Shown here one piece after another: positions 36,001-48,480 of a stretch of DNA of 64,000 bases. Origin of the DNA: Apostichopus japonicus (Eukaryota; Echinodermata; Holothuroidea; Aspidochirotida; Stichopodidae). Within the stretch, counting starts at the first letter, position 1. Every line of letters begins with the position of its first letter. The DNA lies in the NCBI RefSeq assembly GCF_037975245.1, contig NC_092578.1:9900359-9964358 (forward strand), read 5' to 3'. The translations under genes were made by a program, and so were the position numbers. The notes beneath the pieces were generated by a model. It was not told where the DNA came from, ran no database searches, and saw only the letters and a program-made list of their open reading frames with translations.

Positions 36001-39000
36001 TGTCTGTCTATAGCAAGTGAATAGCAAGAGCACCAAATAATTTTTTTTTCAAAAACAAAGATCAACAAATAAACTAAATATAGTGTGAATGTTCAATCTG
36101 TTTGATTTTTTGTCTAGATTGAACATCTCCAGAAATTCATCTAGTGTAAAGTACTGATAATTAGAAGAACAAGCAACTGGCATTTATTGCTGTTTTTCTA
36201 GTTCATAACAGGTGATAAGAATCTTAATTGGTTACAAAGCACAAACATGAAAAAGGAAATCAAAGTAACAGATAAATTGACAAGATCTGGCTTCTCAGCA
36301 ATCACTGCTTTGCTATCACACAAAGAAATTTGAGCAGTTTAATTAAGTAAATACAATGCACTACAGCAACTAGAAGGCTACAAAGTGACCTTTGGTAAAG
36401 TAAAGTTTGGATAGAGTAAAGTTGTATGGAGGGCAACTTCCTGTCATATCCTGCATGTAACAGTTACTAAGCTAGCCATTAGATCAAACCACTTAAATAG
36501 TGCACTAATCTCTTGGTTAATAAATAGGCAACAATCATGACCAATGATGATACTATGACACATGCACACCCAGACAGTTGGCTTTTAGACATCATGCTTA
36601 TGGTACTTGCTTTCCTCAATAGTACATTAACAACAAAATGCTGATCAGAAGGCAGCACATGAAGATTATTACGTGACTGCTGGGTCTCTCAGGAAATGGC
36701 TTTAACCCAAAGCAAAACAGATGACAATTGACTTTCTGATGTCATTGACAAAATAAAACATTTAACAATAGAGTTGATCTGAGGACTGCTTATCATCATC
36801 ATTGAAGTTGCAACTATTTGCCTTTCAGCCACTTTGTTATGAGATGTATACCAAATAGAAGGACATGGATTTCATGACTGAAACATGCTACCAGAGTTAT
36901 ACATACAATACAAAACCAATGGTACCTCCAATTGGACAGTTTAATTGCCAGATTACCATAAGCACTGTTAAGCTGATGAGTGTCTTTTGGTGCTTTATGA
37001 TGGAGAAGGGTAGCCAGAAATGACAGATAGAGGGAAGGTTCGTGTTAAATGTGAAAATACTGACCTGATTGGAGCTTCTTCCTCTTACTTTTATATCAAT
37101 AACAGACGCATTGGAGACCACTGGCTGTGGATTAAAACTTTGTGTCCCAATCACAGTCATGTTGTTCAGATATATTGCAGGGAAGTTGGAATTGCTAATA
37201 TTGTAAGTGATCTAGTTTGAAGAGAAGAGACAAGATGAGAAGTCATTCATTTCATAATTGCTGAGGATGATTTTACAAGCACAAGTTATTAGTCTACTCA
37301 TAATTAATGATGGTAACAGTTATCCAGGAGACCAAAGGGAACAAGCACTGTCCGTAAATGTGATAATGAATGATATCACAAATGAGATCATCCTTCACTT
37401 CAGTTACATTTTAATTATAACCATGAAATGCTTTGTGTCTATTCTTCTGTCTTCTGGTGGTGAAATTCTACTCCTTCTCCATGTCAATACTATGTGCTTA
37501 GCAAACATTTTGATGACAGTATGTTGCTTGTCCTGCCCAAGAAGAAATGAATCAATCTAGCATTAGAAAAACATTTGAGTTTTAACTTCTATGTGTTATA
37601 CTGAGGGGATGGCTAGAAATTAGCCAAATGGTATCCAGGAACACTAATTTAAATGTTATGAAATCAGTGTTCTGTGGCAAGAATGAGAGAGAGAGAGAGG
37701 TGGAGAGAGAGAGAAAAACATACTCAATTAACTAATGAGTGACTTACCTCTAGATCCAAAATAATGATGGGAACTGTTTTATTAAGCTGAATCCTGTTTG
37801 TGGTGATGTTATGGATAGACATATAAACAGGTTTGGTAAGTAGGAAAGCACACAAAACACCAGCAACCAGACCACAGAAAACGATGGAGAGACACACATA
37901 CAGCTTTCTGCAAGACCAAAAACAACTACATTGTTATAACATCAAAACTTTACCCAAAATTCTGGGTTGCTGAAAGTAGCAACCCCACCCCCCCCCAAAA
38001 AAAAAAAATAAACCCAAAGAAGAACTGGAAAAAACACAAAAAAGGTTACTTTGAAGCTAGATTTTACTCTACTTGAGGAAGAAATTGTAGCATTGGTCTG
38101 ATGAAATGCCTTGCAATCTTCAGGTATAACTATCATCATTTATGTCTCACACTTTTCTTCACCTTCAGTGAAAATTTCTTGCAGGATAAACTTACGTTCT
38201 TCTAGGTCTGAGTCTGTCGTCTGTGTACGGAATTAGGGCCACAAGGTCCTCCTCTTGACCTGCAAGAGAATCAAAATATTCAAGGATAGCTCTACTGTTG
38301 ACCTTAAACGACCTTTGATCTCCATGAAACAAAAGGATTCTTGTGCACCTGAAGGTGGATATCTCTATCAAGCTGCTGCTTATTCAAGTTTCAATATCGG
38401 AGTTACTGTATTCACAACATTTCTTTTACCTGTTTTGACCTCAGATGACCCGTGACCACAAAATGATAGGCTGTTTTTACTCATGTGCATTTCCTTAAAA
38501 AGTATGAAGATCATTTGAGCTTCAAGTTAAAGTGTTTACAAGGTTTTCATACTTTGATCTCTGTTGACCTCAGATAACCTCTAATCTCAAATGAACTTCA
38601 CAGAAATGAGTAGGTTTTCTTTTAATGCATACAATGTAAGAAATCCATCCAAGCGTCTGTAGTTGACATGCTAACAAGACTTTCACTTATGTTGACCTCA
38701 AATGACAAGCAACCTCCACCAATTTGAACAATTTAAATAATACCATCCTTGTAATCACAAAGGGAGATCCGCATACCAAATTTGAATTTCAACCAAGTTG
38801 TCCTTCTTGAGTTATCATGTTTACAAGGTGTTCAGACTTTGAATGATATTGATTTCAAATGACCTTTAATCTCCATCAAAATTGATAAGGTGTTTCCAAA
38901 TCTACATACCAAGTACTGTTCCAAGTTCAGCCATCATGTAAATTTGTATTCATTGTGCTTACAAACAGTATAACATACACAAAGAAACACACACACACAT

Positions 39001-39704
39001 GCCATCAAAACCCCATAGATTTTAACACCCCCTGCCATGAATCAAAAAGTGAAAATTTTGAAATCTTTAATAGAATTTTGACTTTCTACCTAAGAATTCC
39101 AGCTATTTTATTCCAAACGTTTGGACTTGTTCCAAGGTTACAACTTTTATATCGAAACTTTATATCCACTATTTATCACCAAATTGACACTATGTTATCT
39201 CAAACTTTTTGTCAAAAATTGAATGTTTTCTCCACAAAATTCATATAAAATAGTTATATGGCATACAAAGCACTAATCATTTGACTGCCTGGTACTTCTG
39301 CTGCTAATGGAAAGGATCCATATGAATGATCCAGCAACCGCATGGAGTGCATCCCTAGATAAAAGTGGGGGGTGGGGGTAGGGGGCAGAAGCATTGTCTC
39401 TGGCCCTCCCCCTTCCTACACCTATGTACACCTGTTCACACACATATAACAAAATGCAGGTCTTCATATGATGTACAGTACCTCTGGGAATCCTTCCTGC
39501 TCCATTACATGTTGGACATACTACACTCCCAGGTAGTTCCTGGTAAGTGTATGGCACAGAGGAGGATGAAGTAGAACCATTGGTTGTGGACTTGGTTGAT
39601 GAGTAATTAGGAGGGGGACTTTCACGATGCAGATTACTTTTCTCTGTAGGATTTGTTTGGGAAGGCAACCTTGATTCTGGATCATCGTTTTCTGAAGGAT
39701 GCAT
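33040..39704 (-). CDS. TMEM106: TMEM106-family lysosomal membrane protein, complete, 7 exons
   Basis: Minus strand. Coding exons: 39704-39482, 38259-38196, 37907-37748, 37211-37089, 35783-35740, 33289-33244 and 33117-33040; phases agree and give 245 residues, close to vertebrate TMEM106A/B/C. An acceptor at 39720 shows the ATG exon has spliced 5' UTR. Visible: a Ser/Thr/Pro-rich cytosolic tail, VVCPTCNGAGRIPRGQ (the paired CxxC of the family), LVALIPYTDDRLRPRRTKLY, one membrane segment (exon 3), then a lumenal domain with several N-glycosylation sequons (NIT, NKT, NIS, NMT, NAS, NVT) and DYCT. TMEM106 proteins are type II membrane proteins of late endosomes and lysosomes. Exons 1-4 are strong. 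Exons 5-7 are short (44, 46, 78 nt) and rest on phase and distant similarity; exon 6 could instead end at 33242 with a GTAAGT donor, giving a different short tail. Confidence 0.85.
33370..33710. repeat. Minisatellite of about 66 bp, 5 copies, in a TMEM106 intron
   Basis: Copies of 'aggactttccatagggcatg', 'ggtccacaagaacaggggtg' and 'ggaaggggaggggttgaata', spaced 63-70 bases. Lies 80 bases upstream of TMEM106 exon 6 in its orientation. The overlapping Pro/Cys-rich minus-strand ORFs (up to 157 codons) are translations of the repeat. Confidence 0.9.
34082..35098 (+). mobile_element. Putative 1-kb non-autonomous DNA transposon in TMEM106 intron
   Basis: Begins CAGGGCATTTATTG and ends with the inverted CTATGGCCCTG. 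The left part carries the shared core (caccaccatcagttggtgta, ...aaatggtacttcccaggcct) seen in the hAT-like element at 20842; 34700-35050 matches 16653-16990. No matching 8-bp flanks were found (atatatac / taaactta), so the exact ends are uncertain. Confidence 0.5.
38286..38900. repeat. Tandem array of a dispersed 'gacctcaaatgacc' repeat, period about 130 bp
   Basis: About five diverged units, each with a 'ttgacctcaaatgacctttg'-like phrase (near 38290, 38437, 38570, 38693, 38850) and 'taccaaatttgaatttcaac', 'gttatcatgtttacaaggt' type sequence between. Within the first TMEM106 coding intron. The same family is scattered elsewhere in the window. Confidence 0.65.
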
Positions 39705-39804
39705 TTTGGGTGTAGTGACCTTGAAAAGAAAAAAAGAAATATCTGAGTGATAGCTATAGTTCTCTAGCTATTCTAGTTTTCAAGATATTTGGCCTTAAAT
39801 ATAA

Positions 39805-39811
<7 letters not shown>

Positions 39812-39867
<56 letters not shown>

Positions 39868-39870
39868 TAT
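39812..39870. repeat. (TA)n microsatellite
   Basis: About 50-60 bases of TA dinucleotides just upstream of the TMEM106 first coding exon on the minus strand. Confidence 0.9.
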
Positions 39871-42800
39871 ACCATAAAATGTCCTGTTTGTAAACACACA
39901 TCAATTACAAGCAAAATTCATAGAAATATTAATTTTGGTTTCTTGTTTTTCCATGACAATGAAATGTCACAGTTTCCAGCAAAGCAGAGTAATAGAGTCC
40001 TTTGAAAAAGCAATACTTAGTCTAAAATTGTTCAAAAATGTCATGGATGGGACATTTGAATATTAATTAGTTTACAATTTGCATGAATAATAAGGTCACA
40101 AAAGTTTAAAAAATATGTTTATTTTTGTCCCACTTATTTGGTTCCAGTCAATAATTTTTCTGTTAAACTTCATTGTCAAATCTCTGAAACTGAACTGCAC
40201 TCATTAACTCAATACAGTTACTAAGACAATTGATCAGACAAGCTGACCTTTGTATGAACCCATACTGGCTGTTTGATTCCTGTGAATTTCAGTACCTTCT
40301 CATATGAGGTCAACAGTTTATACTGTATGCCAAATGCAATGTAGAAAAGGTACCCTCAAGTCAAATGTGCACAACAGCTCTTGACAAATTTTGATAAGAG
40401 GTCTTAAAACGCAAATTCTATTTTAATAAGGCACTGAATATTGAAGCTATTCCCTGAATTCTAGCAGTGTATTATACTCTTGGAAGAAGTTTTAAACAAT
40501 TATTGAACTAACTATGCTCAATGCTTCCAATCTGGAAAATTTGGCCATAAATTCTGGAAAATTTGGCTGTAAATGCAACAAAATTGGGACCATATCCCAG
40601 ACAGCAGTCCTACACATATTTTATGTTCCATATAGCATAAACAATTCCAGGTAGCTTCATGTGTAACCATCAAACATTGAGAAAAAAACTGAACAAAATG
40701 CAAAAATCAAATCTTGGTGCCAAATGAAACACTGTTTTTACAACACTCCCATAATATTTCAAACATAACTGACAGTTTGACAGTAAGAACATTTGCCAAA
40801 CAAATATTTTGAATTATTTTTCTGTAAACATTAGTCCAGTGGTCAACACAAGCTGGAATTTAAGGGGTACAACTGCACATGAGCTGTGAGTGGACAGGAG
40901 ATACGGAGGTAACAGATGGCCCAATCAAGGGCACACATGGTACAGCTTGATTTATATGGTCAATGTATCCATATATTTATATGTACAATTCTTAGCCTTC
41001 TTCAAATTGCATTATGATTTGGTGCAGATATAAGATTTCACTGCTGATCAGGTTATCATTCCAATAAACAGTAATCACATGTGTACTTGTCTCATTGAAT
41101 TTTTATTGCATTGAAATGTGTGACTATATAGTTACTATATAGTTACATCACCATACCAAGTATGAACTAACTTGGACATACTGTTGAAGTGATATCAACA
41201 ATATAAGAATTGTATGTTAGCCTGATCCACTAATTAATGTTCATGACATGAGAACCACAAACAATATGGCCAATCTACACATGGTGGGGCATCTACCTAC
41301 CCTGTATGACATTATTCAACTTGTCGGTCTTGAGATATCGTGTTTACAAGTCATGCCCATTCATGAATAATTATGAGAATGAATTTCTTGATTATTTGAC
41401 CCTGTACCTATGAACTGACATCACCATACCACGTATGAACTAAATCGGACATACAGTTGAAGAAGTATTGACATTGTAAGAATTTTTAAGTTAGGCCTAC
41501 TCATCCATGAGATGGTACCCATTAACAATAGGGCACATCTACACATCATGGGGCATCTACCTTCTAAGCATGACATTGACTCAACTTGAGCTTCTTGATG
41601 TAACGTGTGTACCAGCTGGCCGTCACATACACAGCAACGAACACATGCCAGCACGATTGCAAGGATTACTGAACCTTTGGCATCATAACCAAAAATTGTC
41701 AGATTTGGCTCATTCTGCGAAGTATATCCCATGTCACGTAGCAAATAACTCTGGCACTGAATCTATCAGGGACCTATTGACTACCTTTATGTATTGTTAC
41801 CTGACACTAGGGATGCACCCGAGATTCAAATAAAAAAATTAGGAATTTTTCAAATCCGGCCAGATTGCTGAATTTAAAAGTAACTAACAATGCGTCATAT
41901 AAAACTTCAGCTTTTTTATTTTCTTTGTTTTATTTAAAAAAAAAAAATTAAAAATGTCAGTTGGCTTAGTGATTCCTTACCACATTTTGTAAAAGAACAT
42001 TAATGGTAACACCTCATACAAGCTTCAAGTGCTCAGCAAGATTCTTATAAAAATACAAATGTACCTATTAAGTAAGAAGTTCATCATCAAAGATTTACTT
42101 TTGTGGTTATCATGTCTACAATGTTTCAGAATTCAGACCTATGTAAACATAAAATGAACTAGAAATGTACCTTTGAGTTATTGGATGCATACTTGCAAAA
42201 TGTTAAGACATTGACCGATTTGGCTTCAAATGACCTTCAACTTCACAGAATAGAGTTCCTGTACTAAATATATAGTTCTTAATCTTACAGAATATAAGTA
42301 GAATATAACTAGAACAATTTTTTACTTGTATGTTCATGCAACCAGCCCATAGCACACAGAGTGTGCAGGAGTATATTTTTGCACTAAAGCAGTTTGCTTG
42401 TACTAGCAACATATTGATATGAGACAACTTGAAGTGATGATAAAACTAATTAATGGTTCTTCTTTATAATGTTGGGGTGTTGAGCAACAAACATAGACCA
42501 AAATGCAAGTAGCTTCACAGCATATCATCCTAGGTCTAAAAAGTTATTCTCTGTGGGATGGATCTACTCTCATATGAGAGGGAGGGGATGGGGATATGTT
42601 TCAAAGCTCTAGTTTCCCCCCTCCCCCCCCCCCCCCATGGGAAGTGTTAGCATAGAAACCTGACATTTTGTCTGAGAAGAGGTAGGAGTGGGCTCAACTT
42701 CATGTTGTAGAAAAGTATATTCAATGTAAGGTTTTTTCTGTTTTCGTTACGACCCACAGGAAAGCCAACCACGCTCTACGACCCAACTAGCTGCAATGGG

Positions 42801-44504
42801 CGCAATCCCTCTTCTTTGGATACAAGAGAAAGGGTGAAGCATCTAGAAGGTATCCCAGAGCAAAAGTTAGAAAAGATAAGAGGACCAGTTACGACACTAA
42901 CCATACTCTGTTAACACTTTCTGTAAATGTACTTCAGAGGACCCCAATAGTGAAGTGTGAAAGTTCTACTGTACGTTAATGGAAAACAAGGAAAAGAAAT
43001 ATACAAAGAGAGAGTAACCTCAAGAGGAAATGATCCTGTTAATGCAGAACTTCAAACTTTAATAGTAGAAAATCAAAACTGAAACAGCAAGTGAGCAGTA
43101 AGGAACTGTGGACCAAGTCATTTAGAAATGATGATGGTAATTACAAGTTCAGTACTGTGCTGGTTTACTTTCACACTTAGTCATTATGGCATTGTTAAAT
43201 TTAGTACAGCCTTACCAAACAGAAACTGGAATAAGATCACTAACAATGTTACAAAAGTTGCTAATAGTTTTTATGAAGCTTAGGTTAAATTGTCCGATAC
43301 AAGATAACTTGTTTGAATGGATTGTTCTATCAGCCTAATTTTCGTAGCAACAATGCAAGTAGGATTTATAAATTTAATTGCAACTTTTTGTATCACCTTT
43401 TAATGCAAAAGAAACAAGTGAAAATCCTAGCTATTTCATGTTGGTATATTACAGTGGCACTGCATGAAGCAAAGAGTGTGGGTTGTCTTTCAAACATTAT
43501 TTAACAATCCTTAAGTTTTCTGACCTAAAACTTTAATGCACAGAACAAAGCTCTTTGAATGGAAATGTCCATATAAACCAGAGAATATATAAAAAGGAAT
43601 TTCTGGCATACCATTTATGATATTTTTTATTTAAAATTAACATACTGTAGCTACTGTAACGGCCATTTCAATGTTGGGAGTTTTCAAACTTTAACTGAAA
43701 AGTGGCATACGCAGAAACAGTAGTATGTCTACTTCATTTCTTTTTTCCATATTGAAATGAAAATTCTCTCAAATGTACTATTTACTTTTAAAAATGAGTG
43801 ATTACAGTTTCTCTTGGAGAGGTATATTTCTCCTGTTCTTGAGCTTCTTGGATAGGCTCGCTTTTGAGCTGATTTTACATCTAATATTTCTTTTGGAGGG
43901 TTTAACTTTAGTCTTTGTACTTTAAAAAGTATTGATAACTTATTAATACCTCCATAACACAGAACTTGTGAAATGCATGAATTGTGTTAGCCATGATAAG
44001 ATTCTATAGTTTTAACTTAATCGCTTCAGCACTATTTGCTCAGTTTGCAAACCTATAAACAGTGTTCAACAACAAATGAGATGTAATTAATGTTTCATCA
44101 TACAGGTACTTTAATTTCAAAGATTTAATTCTTTTTCTCTTTAATCTCTTTATTTTAATCTCTTTAATATCAAGATTCACTAATTTCATGTAGAATTAAT
44201 GAATACTGTGTCTATAGAATACTTGTGAAAAGTCGATTGGATTGATTTTCTATTTCAATTAAGAAATTGATGGTCATGAATAACTTCCAAAAAGCAGAAC
44301 TTTGCTTGGGTAATTGCTTCATGCAATAATGTGTAATCTGGTTTAATTCTTTCATAACTCAAGTCATTCTCTGTCCAAACAACAAAGAAACATACCATTC
44401 TCTTCCAAAGAAATAGTTTAAACTGCATTTGATAGTAATAGTAATACTGAGAGTAATACTGATGTCACCATCTACAACAATTCACCACCAACAACCTCTA
44501 CACA
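39871..44504. other. Intergenic (possibly TMEM106 5' UTR intron), no gene recognised
   Basis: AT-rich sequence. Holds scattered copies of the dispersed 'gttatcgtgtttacaag/gacctt' repeat (41330-41420, 41590-41650, 42060-42250), a C-run near 42620, and one GC-richer open stretch at 42760-42914. ORFs up to 108 codons show no domain. Upstream TMEM106 non-coding exons may lie here but cannot be seen. Confidence 0.4.
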
Positions 44505-44991
44505 TAAGGTGACCAGACGTCCCCGATTTCCGGGGACAGTCCCTGATTACAGTGTGCTGTCCCCGATGAACAAGTGTCCCTGAAAATGTCCCTGATTCGT
44601 CAAAATGTTCAGGAATTTTGAAAATATCCCACATTATTAGTAAAATAATTGTAAAAACAAAATTTAGTCAAGTGTGCCGTCGCAGAACGGAACTAACCAG
44701 AATTTCAGGTGGGCCAGTGTAAAGTGGAATATGCTACTGTAGATCGATCTAGCCTAGCACTCTTTCGTAAAGCAGGTAAATTTCATCTAAGAAAAAGCTA
44801 CATTTTTGAAAATAAAATTGATTTCAAAAGTGCTTCTAAGTATCACCATTTTACATCTAAGCACCTTAGGCACTTGAAATTTTTCGGTTGAAAGGGGAGG
44901 GGGGTAGAAAGGGGAGGGGGACACCCCCCTCCCCCATATCAGTCACGAATAAATGTCCCTGATTCCAGTCAGGCAAAATATGGTCACCTTA
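44505..44991. mobile_element. Non-autonomous hAT-like element, TAAGGTGACCA ends, 487 bp
   Basis: Ends are perfect 11-base inverted repeats, TAAGGTGACCA and TGGTCACCTTA. Flanks TCTACACA (44497-44504) and TCTAAACA (44992-44999) agree at 7 of 8 positions, as a slightly mutated hAT target duplication. Inside, both ends carry 'tccccgatt'/'tccctgatt' motifs, and a G-run/C-run pair lies at 44895-44935. No transposase. Confidence 0.8.
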
Positions 44992-45018
44992 TCTAAACAG
45001 GACTTTTTGTCCAAAAGT

Positions 45019-45470
45019 TTAAACGGTTTCCATGATGCATGAACACTTCACTTCTAAGCAACCGTTAGGGCAACAACTGTAATGAATTACACCATCTGGT
45101 GAAGCCCCCATAGCGGGATATGCTGAATTAAATATTATACCACTTTGTGCTGCTGTGAAATGTTGATGACAATGCAACATATCCTTATGTACTTTCCAAA
45201 AATATTTTTTTTTCAGGATTGCCTCCCCAACCAGTTGCTTTACTGCAAAACTTGTGGAGACTTGGGAAGCAAACACTTTAAACCAAATTTTCTGATGGTA
45301 TATCCAATGATAACTGCAGGTGGCTTTTAGTCTAGACGCTGTCACACCTCCTGTACCTACTGTTAGCCTGACCTCTTGTTGCCTTCTCCACTTCATGAGA
45401 TTGTTCCTTTATGACAGTCTTGTATTCTGCTATACTTCCACAATGATTTTCCAGGGCACAAAAGCAAGGA
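45019..45470 (-). pseudogene. YqaJ-type nuclease fragment, probably from a DNA transposon
   Basis: The minus-strand ORF 45396-45019 (125 codons) contains GGVTASRLKA, LILKK-like helices and the signature MGASPDGVIHYSC...CLEVKC, the D..E.K catalytic core of the YqaJ (lambda-exonuclease-like) family. Just upstream, another frame reads VEKATRGQANS, the segment that precedes TAS in such proteins, so a frameshift separates the two parts. In animals such nucleases are typical of ISL2EU/Harbinger-related transposons. It stops soon after CLEVKC, next to the hAT-like element at 44505-44991. I judge it a broken transposon gene. Confidence 0.75.
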
Positions 45471-47464
45471 GCTATCAATATTGTGGAGCCTCATATAAGT
45501 TTGACAAGCTAATGTACTGGTTGATTTAAGGTCTTTTCTACATATATTCAGTTAATAAGAAAATGTTATGTACTTTGCAGTCCTATTGCTTAAATCAGGC
45601 CTAAGCCTTAGTTAATTAGTACTAACAGACTTTAGTACCCTAGGCCTTCACCGTTCTGCATATTTCCACATGAAAAGTCAAAACTGATTCAAGGCTCATC
45701 CTAGAAGGGTAGGCCAAACGTTAGGCAATTTATGTAATAAATTGAACGCACGCATGGGTTACGCAGCCGCTTCTAAGCTACTTAATACAAACTAGCCTAA
45801 CTGCTAGGCCTTAGCTCCGGGAGTGCTTTGTAAGTTGTATTGGAAATATGAGTAATTAATAGCCTAGGCTACCCTAACAGTAACACTAGCAACAGTATAC
45901 AGTTAGGCCCGACTTACAGTAGTGTCTCATCGGTTTCTTCGCAAAACAAATGACAGTCGTTACGCGATCTACCGTACTTTGTTAGAAAAGACACCCATGA
46001 TAGTGCCAGGAAAGAAAGCCAAACAGGTAACCAACATGAGCTAAGTAATTTCAGTCAAATACTGTGTTACGAAACGTTATAGATGTAAATGTCAGACATT
46101 TCAAGTTTATACTGTCAATGAGAGCGGATGACATGTCCATTCATCTATCACGTATGTTCGCGATCCGCTATTCAAATAGAGTACATGGCACGCAACATAG
46201 CGACAAAAAAAGCACTTTTATTACTACGGTTGGCATCACTTCTAATAACTTAAAAACTTCTTACCTACCTTACATAAACTATACATAAGTACAACTATAA
46301 CAACACGCTCTTCTGCGTGCTTGAAGAAGGCAAATTTCTAACTTGTATAATTGTTATCCTACTTTCGGTATTTGGACGAAGTACGAACTCCGTTCAGGTT
46401 GTTCTCTGCATGCCAGTGACACTTCCACAATGCACTATGTCAATGCACGCAAACTGTTGGTGTTGACAGCAGGGAGCTGCTACTTTAGTTAGAGTAGCAA
46501 CTCCCCCTGATGACAGTAAGTAGGTGATTACCAAATCTTTCATAACATTGCGAAACCACTGAAGTAGATTGTTGGAGTAGTTCTATAGTTGGAGTAATTC
46601 TATAGTCTATGTAAGCCTTACTATTAGGGCCATACCAAATAAAATTTCCAACTGTTTCGAAATATTTTCCCCCCGCAAATAATTCATTGCTATGAATTAT
46701 CAACTCTTTGCTACGAATTAGTAAACTCGCCAGCCAATGCCTCGTACAGAAGTCGACCGAACACAACTTTATATAGCGTTAGACCAGTCTGTTTTTCTGA
46801 GCCTGGAATAGGTATATGGAATAGCAATTGTCAAATATGATAAAAAAAATTAAAAAAAGATGATGGTTTCTTGAGATGCTGTTCACCAAAACAATTCATT
46901 AAATTGACAATTTTATCATAGGCCTACATGAACCACAATGAAGCATGGTCTGACGTTTTCTTGTGCAAATTAAGATAGCCTAAACATTCTTTATAGTTGG
47001 TGGAAAATCGTTACCTGTTGTGGGCCCAGCCGCAAGTGGATTTCAGTGGACATCATCAGGGCCATCAGCTCAAGGCCAGCCTGCATTGTGTCTTAAAGGC
47101 ATTGAAGACTCGCCCCAAACCGCGTGCGGCCATCTGAAAAAGTTAACTTTCTGTTGCTTGCAAGTGACGTTTTGTTCGTGTCGCTACAAAATGCAGACAG
47201 TAATGAAACGTGATACCTTAATTGTTATCATTAGCTGGACCTGAGATATCCATCGCTGTATCGTTTGTATACTGTGCTGTGGGTATTGACCGCAGCTGTG
47301 TGTACTGACTGTACACTAGTGTCTAATTACCGACGGTAGCAAGCTGCCTGTGTAGTTTCTGGGATCGATGGTCGTGTTTAACACTTCTGTTACACCTCAT
47401 TCGAAACTAGGTCAAATTACCGGCATTTGACGTTTCTTTTTGCGCGAGTCTTCACACCCTCTAA

Positions 47465-47600
47465 CATGAAAATGGTGGCGAAGCGCCACCATCGGTTGGC
47501 GCGCAGCGTACCAGAATATTTTAATACCTGCCAGATTTCAATACCTGCCAGATCGCTGGAGATGGCACTTGCCAGGCTGGATAGCATGCCATCTAGTTGC
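47465..47600 (+). mobile_element. Fragment of the hAT-like hairpin-core family
   Basis: Shares 'gcgaagcgccaccatcggtt', 'ggcgcgcagcgtacc' and 'gatcgctggagatggcactt' with 20842-21140, 56584-56725 and 57840-58080. A small internal duplication (atacctgccagat twice) is present. Neither terminal inverted repeat is visible. Confidence 0.6.
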
Positions 47601-48369
47601 GTGATTTCGGGAGAAAATTACACATTCGTCACTCAGGAAATCTGCAATAAAGTTTATGCGGCCTTAATTTTTTGTGAATTATTGCTTTTGTTAGTGAATC
47701 CAAATTGATATGAACATTAGAACCCAGTGCAAGTTGACAAATGATGCGGCGAACTGGAAAACCCAGCCCCATTTTGCGCTATGTTTCAGGATAGAATACA
47801 ACTCATTTGTTCGAGCCCATGACAACTAACAATCTGTGAATAAATGTACTTCGAAATGGGCACATTATATTGCACCAAGTCGGTCAAGGAATGACCCCAG
47901 GGCCTCAGTCTTAGATATAGGCCTATAGGAACGATGTCCCAAAATGTCCCCGGATATAAAGGCGAAGGGAGCTATCCGCCTCGACTGCATGTGAGTTTCT
48001 CGACTTGCCGTCTTGGGAGTCTTGGGAGTGTATTTCCTCATACGCCATTATTAATAATTTAAATAACTAACTAATTAGGCACAGTCCAGATCCGTTTTGC
48101 AACACTCGGAAATTTCATTTTCGCGCTTCTTCGAATAGAGGGTAGACTTCTTGAACTAGTTGTAGACTCCGGCCTCACCGTTGTCCGCACACAACTTGTG
48201 GTTTCAATCTCAAGTTTCGCTCGTCGCGACAAACAGACAAAGTTGCAGGTCTACCGATGTGAAAAATCTCGGCCGCTTTCCATAGAACTGAACTTCTAAT
48301 ATTAGCTGATATGAATTCTGAGATGTGTAAGCCCTAACCAAATAGAGCCACGCCACTATTTTTTTCCAA

Positions 48370-48480
48370 ATATGTGTGTGGAGGGGGGGGGGAGGGGGAC
48401 ATTTGATAGTGTGTCCTCCACCCATCGAAATGTGGGGGGGGGGGCGTGTCCCCCGTTCACCCAGGATTGACGCCCATGGT
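48370..48480. mobile_element. G-rich DNA-transposon end fragment
   Basis: Two G-runs alternate with 'tgtcctccac' and 'cgtgtcccccg', then 'cccaggattgacgcccatgg', which looks like an inverted CATGGGCGTCAATCCTGGG terminus. A similar G-run plus 'cgtgtcc' ending in 'tgatgcccctgg' lies at 17605-17650. No partner end found. Confidence 0.35.

Noticed and set aside
41805-41850. 'ctagggatgcacccgagatt' as a hAT end
   Set aside because: Resembles hAT termini seen in other animals, but I found no partner inverted end or target duplication.
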